From the NCBI GenBank assembly GCA_903958285.1, contig CAJBSR010000258.1:1-5246 (forward strand): a stretch of DNA of 5,246 bases. Reading direction: 5' to 3'. Below, in pieces: positions 1-5,246 of this stretch (positions within the stretch are counted from its first letter, which is position 1; each line of letters starts with the position of its first letter). Source of the DNA: an uncultured Sphingomonadales bacterium. Lineage in GTDB: Bacteria; Pseudomonadota; Alphaproteobacteria; Sphingomonadales; Sphingomonadaceae. The notes under the pieces were generated by a model. It did no database searches, was not told the DNA's origin, and saw only the letters and a list, made by a program, of their open reading frames with translations. The position numbers were made by a program, and so were the translations under genes.

Positions 1-1
1 G

Positions 2-850
2 GGCTTTCCCGAAGACCATCCGCTGTTCCAAGGCTTCCTGACGGCGGGGCGCGAACCGATTGTCGCGAGCCTCCAGGGCCATGACCTCATCCTCGTGCTC
101 GGCGCGCCGACCTTCATCTATCATGTCGAAGGCTTTGGCCCGCACGTGCCCGAAGGCGCAAAGCTGTTCCAGATTGTCGATGACCCCAACATGGCAAGCT
201 GGGTGCCGACGGGCACGTCGATTGTCTCCTCGTTGAAGCCCGCGCTCACCGAATTGCTAGCGGCCCCCAACCCCATCGCGCGGACCGCTCCCGCACCGCG
301 CGCGACATTCGATCCGCTTCCGGCGAGACCGCTGACGGATGCCTATCTGATGCAGCGCATGGCCGCGCTCCGCCCCAAGGGCAGCATCATCGTGGAAGAA
401 GCGCCCAGCACGCGCGGGCCGATGCATGACCATCTGCCGATCCTCGAACCCGACACCTTCTACACCTGCGCCAGCGGCGGGCTCGGCCATGGCCTCCCCG
501 CCAGCGTCGGCGTCGCGCTCGGGCGACCGGGGGAGAAGGTCATCTGCCTGCTCGGCGACGGCTCCTCTATGTATGCCATTCAGGGGCTTTGGACCGCCGC
601 GCAGCTGCGCCTGCCGATCAGCTTCATCATCGTGAACAATGGCGGCTATGAAGCGCTGATCAACTTTGGCCGCGTGTTCGGATTGCAGCAGACCGTAGGC
701 ACCGACCTCTCCGGCCTCGACTTCATCTCCATTGCGCACGGGCAGGGCGTGCCGGGCGTGCGCGTATCTGCAGGCGATGATCTTGATGCGGCGCTGCGCC
801 ATTCGTTCAGCGCAGAGGGGCCGACGCTGGTTGAGGTGGTGGTGGACTAG
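2..850 (+). CDS. mdlC: Benzoylformate decarboxylase-like ThDP enzyme, C-terminal half (5' end outside window)
   Basis: The reading frame is open from base 2 to the TAG at 848-850 and gives 282 residues of a protein that is usually about 525-530 long, so the N-terminal Pyr domain is missing. Family members decarboxylate benzoylformate (phenylglyoxylate) to benzaldehyde in the cytoplasm, using ThDP and Mg2+, in the mandelate pathway. Residues 1 to about 95 match the central domain, including GHDLILVLGAP and YHVEG. That His (codon 122-124) aligns by eye with His281 of the Pseudomonas putida enzyme. Residues from about 110 form the ThDP-binding domain. The cofactor motif is GDG (554-562), 24 residues, then NN (635-640). 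A Phe at 665-667 (ALINF) aligns with substrate-pocket Phe464. Retention of His and Phe favours this activity over acetolactate synthase or benzaldehyde lyase, but a related 2-keto-acid decarboxylase or carboligase remains possible. The in-frame GTG at 95 lies mid-domain and is not a start. The gene converges on ppc. Confidence 0.87.
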   Translation, partial: GFPEDHPLFQGFLTAGREPIVASLQGHDLILVLGAPTFIYHVEGFGPHVPEGAKLFQIVDDPNMASWVPTGTSIVSSLKPALTELLAAPNPIARTAPAPRATFDPLPARPLTDAYLMQRMAALRPKGSIIVEEAPSTRGPMHDHLPILEPDTFYTCASGGLGHGLPASVGVALGRPGEKVICLLGDGSSMYAIQGLWTAAQLRLPISFIIVNNGGYEALINFGRVFGLQQTVGTDLSGLDFISIAHGQGVPGVRVSAGDDLDAALRHSFSAEGPTLVEVVVD

Positions 851-865
851 GAACCAACGAGCCAC

Positions 866-1009
866 CCCTCACCGCTCACCCTGAGCCTGTCGAAGGGTGG
901 TTTTTTCTTTTCAGTTCAGCCCACAGAAGGACAGCCCTTCGACAAGCTCAGGGCGAGCGGGGTTCTGAATGGAATCCTATTCCCCAAAGCTCAGGGTGAG
1001 CGGTGAGGG
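866..1009. repeat. Nested inverted-repeat cluster (three copies of a palindromic repeat) between convergent genes
   Basis: Three copies of a repeat with core ccgctcaccctgagc are present: 872-897 in + orientation, 935-960 inverted, and 989-1003 inverted. Positions 872-897 and 935-960 are reverse complements at 24 of 26 bases and can fold into a long hairpin with a 37-base loop. Positions 866-886 and 989-1009 are perfect reverse complements over 21 bases, so two alternative folds compete for the same left arm. A small hairpin (971-975 with 979-983) lies between copies two and three. The ctgagcctgtcgaaggg type of sequence resembles short repeats I recall as abundant between genes in sphingomonads, but I did not count genomic copies. 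The cluster fills nearly all the space between mdlC and ppc and contains no plausible gene. Confidence 0.85.
876..906 (+). terminator. Probable intrinsic terminator of mdlC
   Basis: About 26 bp after the mdlC stop, 877-882 (caccct) pairs with 894-899 (agggtg), with an extra wobble pair 876/900, around an 11-base loop. Six T residues follow directly at 901-906, with more T after one C. A G+C-rich stem followed at once by a T-run on the + strand is the classic Rho-independent layout. The stem lies inside a repeat copy, so the repeat appears to serve as the terminator. The stem is short and the loop is large, which lowers confidence. No equivalent T-run is present on the minus strand for ppc. 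Confidence 0.6.
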
Positions 1010-1021
1010 AGCTGGTTCAGT

Positions 1022-3799
1022 TCACCCATGCGCCCCAAAGTGGTTCGCAATCGCCGTCCCGATCCGCAGGCACAGCGCATAAGCCTGATCGATGGGCGTG
1101 ATGTAAGCGGACTGGATGCCGGCATAGGCCTGCCCGTCGCCATCGGGATAGTCGGTGGGTTCATTCACTGCGAAGTCGTCGATGGACGGCGCCGAGACCG
1201 GGAAGGCGCGGCGGAGCTGGGCAAGCGCGTCCTCGATGCGCAGGGTGAAGACCATTTCCAGCACATCGTCACGGCTAATGTCGTTGGAGCGGGAGAAGGC
1301 AGGGATCTGCACCGCCTTTAAGAACATATGCTGCATCAGCGCGAGGCGCAGCGCATGGAGTGCGCCCAGCGACCGGCGGACATCTTCGCGCGCGCCATCC
1401 GTCGCCGTCTCATCCTTGGGGAGGCGGTCGAGCAGGCGGTGCAGCTTCAACCCGTCGACCCGCAGACGCGAGGCGAGGCGGCGGAACACGCCGGTGCGGT
1501 CATCCTTAGTCAGATGTTCGGCAAGCGACAGGCACGCCGGTTCAAGCGCCGTCTCCGTCCCGCGATAAGGGCGGCTCGCCCAATAGGCCGAGTTGAACAG
1601 CTCGCCATAGGCCGCGACCGACTTGATGCTCGCCAGCCGGTCCGACGCACGCAGCATCCGCACGAGCGACCTGCCCCGCCTAGAACTCGCCAGCACTTCG
1701 GCGACGCCTTCCAGATCCTCGCCCGCCGCGGTGCCAACGCCTGCAATGACATTCACCGGATAGCCGAGCTGTTGCAGGATGGCGTTGTGCGGGATGGCGC
1801 GGATCTGGCGCAGGCTCATCTCCCGGTCGGCCGCGAGGTCGGACTGGCGACGCGATTTGCGGCTGCCGGTTTCGTTGAGCAGGCCGAGGCCAAATGCCGT
1901 CACCGCGCGGGCATAGGTGCGCGATTCCAGATGCTCGCGCTGGACGCGCCTGATGCCGCGATAGAAATCGAGGCTGATGTCGGTGCGTGTGTAGAAGGGG
2001 TCCTCGCCCACTGGCAGCGGCGTCAGTTCCGCCTCGGCAATGCGCGTGAGCGTCGCAAGCGCGAGGGCGGGATTGCGGAAGAGCAGATAGCCATCGCCGC
2101 CCTGAAAGCTCGCCTCCAGCTCGGTCGCGATGCCATTGGCGGCGAATTGCTGCCGCGCCCAATCGCTCATCGGATAGCGCATCCGGTCCGCAATGCTCAC
2201 CGGATGCGCGCCGCGCCCCATCGACTCGCCATGCGTGTTGAAGATGAGCGCGGCGACATCGGTCAGCCCATGCCGCGCCATGATGCGCGCAAGCCGCCCG
2301 TGCAGGCGTTCAATAGCGAGTGCCGCGGGCAGCTGCCCCACAAACCGGCCCGCATCGGAAAAGCCCGTCTGGATCGAGACACGGCCCCGCGTGCGGGCAT
2401 AGGCTTGATAGGTCGGCTCGGCGAGCATCGCATCGAGGAAGCGCGCGCCATGTTCCATTGCCGTTTCGGTTTCGAACAAAGGCGAGACATCGACCTTGCC
2501 CTCAATGCCGAACAGCTTGGCAAAATAGAGCGCGGCGAGCACGGTCTGCGGTTGCTCACATTCCGCAATGAGCATCCGGATCGGTGCGTCGCCATCCACA
2601 TGGTGGAGGAACTGCACCATGGCGAGGAACTGCCGCAGCGCGGTCGTGCTCTCAATGGCGAGGGCGGCAAAATTGGAGCGCAGCGGCGTCACGCTTTCCA
2701 AGAGCGCCCGCACCTTTTGCAGCGCGGTGCGGCTGCCGAGATCGAGCGTATTGTCCGGATCAATCCGGCGCCGGATGGCATTGTGGAGCTGCGAGGTGTT
2801 CACGCGGAAATGCACCCAGCCCATGCCGAGGCCATCGGCGCGCATGGCCGATGCAAGGATGAGCAGCGCCTTTGCCGTGTTCGGCGCAGCCGATGCGGCT
2901 TCGGCCACCAATTGGTCGATGACGGGCGTGAGTGTGATGATCTTGTCCGGGTGCGCCGCCGTCAGCGCATTGGCCGCATCCGACAGCGCCTCGGGTGTCG
3001 AGAGATCGCGCGCGAACCGGTCTGCCATATCCCGGCTATGCGCCTCTGCCCCGCGCAAGGTGTCGATCAGCGGATGGACAGGATCAATCGCGGCCAACTG
3101 CGTCGCATAGCCGGAAAGGCGCAGCGCCTTTTCCGACAGGCGATAACGCAAGGAGGTCGACCAGCTGATATCGGTGCGGCCATCCATGTCATAGCCGACC
3201 CATGTCGCCAGCCGGTAAGGCTGTGGCAGAAGAGTGGTCCAACGATCGGGCCATGTGGCGGCGGCCACATCCAGCACGGCACCCGTCAGAGCATCACGTG
3301 CTTGGGCGGCCCGCCCGATGGCGGCCATCGCCTCGTCATGTTCAAAGTCGAGGGTGATGGCCGGGCGGCTTCGGCTCGCAGCACAGACGGCACCGCCATC
3401 GTCGCTGGCGACCGCCTCGGCAATGGCATCGCTCTGCGCGGGCGTCAGCAGGAAGGTCGGGTGCGCGGTGAAGACAGCGTGGAGCAAAGGGCGGGACCAG
3501 CGCGCGGTGAATATCTCAAAGTCAGTGGCGGACGCCGCCACAATCTCCCGCAGGCGGGCGAGGTTCGCCTCTTGCGCGACGGGCGACAACAGATCGCGCA
3601 CATGGCCTGCGCGGCTTTCGAGCGCTTCACACTCCAGTTCATCAACGAGGGCCGCAACCTCATCCAGCGGCAGGTCGCCATTCTCAATCTGGCGGGAGAG
3701 ATCAAGGCTCAGCTGGAAGACAGGATTAAAGATGGGCGTTTCCGCCGTCTGACTGTGGAGCCCCTTCAGCCGTTCCCGCAGGTCTGCACTTGTCTTCAT
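1022..3799 (-). CDS. ppc: Divergent phosphoenolpyruvate carboxylase, full length
   Basis: The gene encodes 925 residues (E. coli Ppc has 883). The family makes oxaloacetate from PEP and bicarbonate in the cytoplasm as an anaplerotic step. Landmarks in order are FTAHPT (His113), WVGYDMDGR (200-208, in place of the usual GGDRDGNP), FRVNTS (Arg332, at the RQES motif), PLFET (Glu443), GFSDAGRFVG (479-488, usually GYSDSxKDAG), FNTHGESMGRGAHP (520-533, usually FHGRGGSxGRGGxP), SRKSRR (646-651), LRQIRAIP (663-670) and GVGTA (687-691). By eye, equivalents of E. coli His138, Arg396, Glu506, Asp543, Arg587, Arg699 and Arg713 are kept. Lys546 becomes Arg, His579 becomes Asn and Arg581 becomes His. The C-terminus ends GAHG rather than the usual NTG, so aspartate inhibition may differ. 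The ATG at 3799 is preferred over an in-frame TTG at 3805 because a strong ribosome binding site is spaced for the ATG. The family call is secure, but activity is inferred. Confidence 0.88.
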   Translation of the reverse strand: MKTSADLRERLKGLHSQTAETPIFNPVFQLSLDLSRQIENGDLPLDEVAALVDELECEALESRAGHVRDLLSPVAQEANLARLREIVAASATDFEIFTARWSRPLLHAVFTAHPTFLLTPAQSDAIAEAVASDDGGAVCAASRSRPAITLDFEHDEAMAAIGRAAQARDALTGAVLDVAAATWPDRWTTLLPQPYRLATWVGYDMDGRTDISWSTSLRYRLSEKALRLSGYATQLAAIDPVHPLIDTLRGAEAHSRDMADRFARDLSTPEALSDAANALTAAHPDKIITLTPVIDQLVAEAASAAPNTAKALLILASAMRADGLGMGWVHFRVNTSQLHNAIRRRIDPDNTLDLGSRTALQKVRALLESVTPLRSNFAALAIESTTALRQFLAMVQFLHHVDGDAPIRMLIAECEQPQTVLAALYFAKLFGIEGKVDVSPLFETETAMEHGARFLDAMLAEPTYQAYARTRGRVSIQTGFSDAGRFVGQLPAALAIERLHGRLARIMARHGLTDVAALIFNTHGESMGRGAHPVSIADRMRYPMSDWARQQFAANGIATELEASFQGGDGYLLFRNPALALATLTRIAEAELTPLPVGEDPFYTRTDISLDFYRGIRRVQREHLESRTYARAVTAFGLGLLNETGSRKSRRQSDLAADREMSLRQIRAIPHNAILQQLGYPVNVIAGVGTAAGEDLEGVAEVLASSRRGRSLVRMLRASDRLASIKSVAAYGELFNSAYWASRPYRGTETALEPACLSLAEHLTKDDRTGVFRRLASRLRVDGLKLHRLLDRLPKDETATDGAREDVRRSLGALHALRLALMQHMFLKAVQIPAFSRSNDISRDDVLEMVFTLRIEDALAQLRRAFPVSAPSIDDFAVNEPTDYPDGDGQAYAGIQSAYITPIDQAYALCLRIGTAIANHFGAHG

Positions 3800-3805
3800 C
3801 CCCAA

Positions 3806-3812
3806 TCCTCCC
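3806..3812 (-). promoter_or_regulatory. Ribosome binding site that fixes the ppc start
   Basis: On the minus strand GGGAGGA lies just upstream of ppc. From the end of GGAGG there are 7 bases to the ATG at 3799, which is ideal spacing. The alternative TTG at 3805 would sit only one base from the same motif, too close to be used. This selects the 925-residue form. Confidence 0.8.
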
Positions 3813-3835
3813 GCGCGATTGTGCAGCGCAACAGG

Positions 3836-3863
3836 AGCCTAGCGTGCGCAGCGCCTATCTCAA
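3836..3863 (-). promoter_or_regulatory. Weak candidate sigma-70 type promoter for ppc
   Basis: Reading the minus strand, TTGAGA (3863-3858) is followed after 16 bases by TAGGCT (3841-3836), about 37 bases before the ppc start codon. The -35 box is a fair match to TTGACA. The -10 box is poor, keeping only TA at its start and T at its end. Its position between the upstream repeat element and the ppc ribosome binding site is sensible, but matches of this quality arise by chance. Confidence 0.25.
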
Positions 3864-3920
3864 GGGGCGTGAATACCAATGCAGGTGGGTGGGGGTGGGG
3901 GAAGCAAGCCCAAAAAGGTT

Positions 3921-4066
3921 CCCGTCGCCCCGTGCTTGACACGGGGCTTGGCTTTTCTGGTGCTTTGCTGCTGGACATGGTGCCCCAATTGCGAGGTCTC
4001 CAGCCAGCAGGAGACTTAGACCGGACGGAAGTCAGCCTAGCCCCGTGTCAAGCACGGGGCGACGGG
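3921..4066. repeat. 146-bp REPIN/MITE-like element with 33-bp inverted arms
   Basis: Positions 3921-3953 and 4034-4066 are reverse complements at 32 of 33 bases, with the outer 28 perfect. Each arm is itself a hairpin: gccccgtg (3927-3934) pairs with cacggggc (3940-3947), and 4040-4047 pairs with 4053-4060, each with an 8-bp perfect stem and a 5-base loop. The 80-base spacer carries a further stem (3994-4001 with 4010-4017, one wobble pair, 8-base loop). Two palindromic units in opposite orientation around a spacer is the layout called REPIN, the form in which short REP sequences are mobilised by a separate RAYT transposase. No transposase gene and no clear target-site duplication is visible here. 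The ccccgtgcttgacacgggg-type palindrome resembles one I recall from sphingomonad genomes. The element occupies the gap between the dioxygenase genes and ppc. Confidence 0.8.
4040..4060 (-). terminator. Possible transcription end of the dioxygenase genes
   Basis: This 8-bp G+C-rich stem with a 5-base loop is the right-hand unit of the repeat element and begins 34 bases after the stop codon of the dioxygenase small subunit. On the minus strand it is followed by taggctgac rather than a T-run, so it is not a standard intrinsic terminator. It could still stall polymerase or protect the mRNA 3' end. The second stem (3947-3927) is followed after 10 bases by TTTTT (3916-3912 read on the minus strand), giving a weak second chance of termination before ppc. 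Confidence 0.3.
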
Positions 4067-4093
4067 GGGTGAAGGCGAATTTGTCCGCGCCAC

Positions 4094-4573
4094 CTACAGC
4101 ATATAAAAATCAGCAACTGCCGGAATATAATCATTCATCAGGAGGATCTTCTTCTCGGCGATCTTCAGCGCGTCTCCCTCACGCACCAGCCGATATTCGT
4201 AGCGTCCGAAAAAGACATGGTCCCCGCGCCTTTTGGTGTTGTGGACGTGCACCGCAAAGCTGGCGGCCATCCGGTCCTCACCCTCGACCAAGATGTTCGA
4301 CACATGGTGCGAGGTCCGCATCAACGGCACCGAGGCCACGGACAGGCCCGACTTCACGCGCCAGACACGATCCTCAAGATTGTGCCGCCCCTGATACCAG
4401 ATGAGCGACAGCTCGCTCTGCGGGTCTTGCGTTGGCGTTTCCTCATCGCGCCAGGCGGGCATCCAGTAGCAGCAATCCTCTGTGAAGAGCGCGAGCCACC
4501 CGTCCCAGTCACACCGGTCGAGCGCCAAGCTTTCGCGGGCGATCAGGTCTTCGGCCTCAGCACGCGTGATCAT
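4094..4573 (-). CDS. Aromatic-ring-hydroxylating dioxygenase, small (beta) subunit
   Basis: The gene encodes 159 residues, the normal length for ring-hydroxylating dioxygenase beta subunits (SnoaL/NTF2-like fold). This subunit has no redox centre. It packs under the alpha subunits in an alpha3beta3 enzyme and stabilises the oligomer. Family landmarks are DWDGWLALFTEDCCYWMPAW (22-41), SLIWY (56-60), LEDRVWRVKSG (66-76), RTSHHVSN (86-93), GRYEYRLVREGD (123-134) and KKILLMNDYIPAVADFY (141-157). They resemble the small subunits of benzoate, toluate and anthranilate 1,2-dioxygenases (BenB, XylY, AntB). Salicylate 1-hydroxylase small subunits of the sphingomonad Ahd type belong to the same broad group, so the substrate is not fixed by sequence. 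The ATG overlaps the alpha-subunit stop as ATGA, indicating translational coupling and balanced production. No reductase gene follows. The next gene downstream is ppc. Confidence 0.9.
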   Translation of the reverse strand: MITRAEAEDLIARESLALDRCDWDGWLALFTEDCCYWMPAWRDEETPTQDPQSELSLIWYQGRHNLEDRVWRVKSGLSVASVPLMRTSHHVSNILVEGEDRMAASFAVHVHNTKRRGDHVFFGRYEYRLVREGDALKIAEKKILLMNDYIPAVADFYML

Positions 4574-5246
4574 GCGTCGCGCTCCATGCCCATTTGCAGC
4601 CGCGCAAGCCAGGCGCGGTAATAGCTGTGGAACAGCGTCTCATCACAAAGCTGCGATCCGCAAGGCTGGCTGCGGTCGGGCGTCATGTTGAGCATGTCGG
4701 CGAATTCGTCGGCGCCTTGCTGCACGCTCGTCATCCCGCGGCTATAGCCCAGGATCCATGGCTGCGAGGTGTTGGCGTGGCCATCCTGGCAATCGGCATA
4801 GCTGACCGTGTCATCGGGCGTGGCCATGCCTGTGGGATTGAAGAAATCCTCATAGTTGCGGATGCGCTTGCGGCGGGCTTCGGCGCTTTCGCCCTTGGGC
4901 GCGATGCAGAAGGTCCGCATCTCCGTCAGCCCCGGCGCGACCGGCCGAATAATCCGCAGCTGGCTGGAGGCATTTTCGGCGATCTGCATGTTGGGGAAGA
5001 TGGTGACATTGCGCATGTTGACCATCCAGTCACGGCGCTTTTCGCCATGCCGCGCGGCGAGAATTTCGGCGCGGTCGGCCAGAGGCACGGTGTCGCTCAA
5101 CGGGATGATCTGCCAGTTGACGACATGGCCCTGCTCAAAGGCATAGGTGCCGCCCGTTACGCCTTCGGTCATCTCGCTCCAGGCCGAATTTTCGCCCCAG
5201 ACGGATTTGACGGAGTTCGCTTTCTCCTCCCGCCTGCGCTTTTCAA
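4570..5246 (-). CDS. Aromatic-ring-hydroxylating dioxygenase, large (alpha) subunit, C-terminal half (5' end outside window)
   Basis: The frame is open from the window edge (first full codon at 5244) to the TGA at 4572-4570, giving 225 residues of a subunit that is usually about 420-460 long. The Rieske [2Fe-2S] domain is outside the window; what remains is most of the catalytic domain. The family uses electrons from a reductase to add O2 to an aromatic ring, forming a cis-diol. Visible landmarks are GGTYAFEQGHVVNWQ, RNVTIFPNMQIAENASSQLRIIRP, APKGESAEARRKRIRNYEDF and NPTGMATPDD. These closely match the C-terminal part of BenA-type benzoate dioxygenase. One of the paired Asp residues (codons 4815-4810) should be the third ligand of the mononuclear iron; its two His partners lie upstream, outside the window. 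The in-frame ATG at 5172 is internal. Benzoate, a substituted benzoate, anthranilate or salicylate are plausible substrates. Confidence 0.9.
   Translation of the reverse strand, partial: EKRRREEKANSVKSVWGENSAWSEMTEGVTGGTYAFEQGHVVNWQIIPLSDTVPLADRAEILAARHGEKRRDWMVNMRNVTIFPNMQIAENASSQLRIIRPVAPGLTEMRTFCIAPKGESAEARRKRIRNYEDFFNPTGMATPDDTVSYADCQDGHANTSQPWILGYSRGMTSVQQGADEFADMLNMTPDRSQPCGSQLCDETLFHSYYRAWLARLQMGMERDA
4582..4585 (-). promoter_or_regulatory. Ribosome binding site of the dioxygenase beta subunit
   Basis: On the minus strand GGAG lies inside the end of the alpha-subunit gene, 8 bases before the beta ATG at 4573. Together with the ATGA overlap it supports that start and suggests re-initiation by ribosomes finishing alpha. 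Confidence 0.6.

Noticed and set aside
257..865. A 202-codon open frame on the minus strand
   Set aside because: It is antisense to mdlC, and its product is compositionally biased with no motif. The + strand carries an intact ThDP enzyme there.
866..1009. CRISPR-like repeat array
   Set aside because: There are only three copies, in mixed orientation and with unequal spacing. They are palindromic intergenic repeats, and no cas gene is nearby.
3948..3964. Sigma-54 like -24/-12 pattern on the + strand (GG and GC separated by 10 bases)
   Set aside because: No + strand gene follows it, the -12 element is imperfect, and it falls at the edge of a repeat arm. A chance match is more likely.
3796..3978. 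A 60-codon minus-strand frame upstream of ppc
   Set aside because: It overlaps the ppc start and one arm of the repeat element. No ribosome binding site or family resemblance is visible, and the frame is explained by repeat sequence.
1328..4072. A 914-codon open frame on the + strand
   Set aside because: It lies antisense to almost the whole of ppc and runs on through the repeat element. Its translation is rich in Arg, His, Gly and Ala with no recognisable domain, while the minus-strand frame gives a clear PEP carboxylase with a good ribosome binding site. Long antisense frames are a known by-product of GC-rich codon bias.
4217..4621. A 134-codon + strand frame across the dioxygenase genes
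   Set aside because: It is antisense to the well-supported beta subunit and the end of alpha, with no recognisable product.

Overview
The window is a 5.2-kb piece of a GC-rich bacterial chromosome or large plasmid. Codon usage, the alphaproteobacterial style of the proteins and two short palindromic repeat families that I associate with sphingomonads suggest Sphingomonadales (Sphingomonas, Sphingobium, Novosphingobium or Sphingopyxis). This placement comes from memory and was not checked by a search.

Layout. Positions 2-850 (+) hold the C-terminal half of a thiamine-diphosphate (ThDP) enzyme that closely resembles benzoylformate decarboxylase (mdlC). Its upstream half lies outside the window. 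Positions 851-1021 separate two convergent genes and are filled with nested inverted repeats, one of which looks like an intrinsic terminator for mdlC. Positions 1022-3799 (-) encode a 925-residue phosphoenolpyruvate carboxylase homologue (ppc) in which several normally invariant catalytic signatures are altered. Positions 3800-4093 contain the ppc leader, a weak candidate promoter, and a 146-bp element with 33-bp inverted arms. Positions 4094-4573 (-) and 4570-5246 (-, 5' end outside the window) encode the small and large subunits of an aromatic-ring-hydroxylating dioxygenase of the benzoate/toluate/anthranilate type. The two genes overlap by 4 bp.

How the genes could work together. Benzoylformate decarboxylase would give benzaldehyde, which oxidises to benzoate. 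A benzoate-type dioxygenase would convert benzoate to its cis-diol on the way to catechol. The two outer loci could therefore belong to one aromatic acid catabolic neighbourhood. PEP carboxylase makes oxaloacetate to refill the TCA cycle and has no obvious step in that route. Its position between the two may be coincidental. No electron-transfer component for the dioxygenase, regulator, tRNA, CRISPR array or transposase gene is visible.

The most unusual item is the PEP carboxylase. It keeps the fold-defining motifs and many catalytic residues but replaces others that are usually invariant. The second is the pair of dense inverted-repeat elements that fill both intergenic regions.
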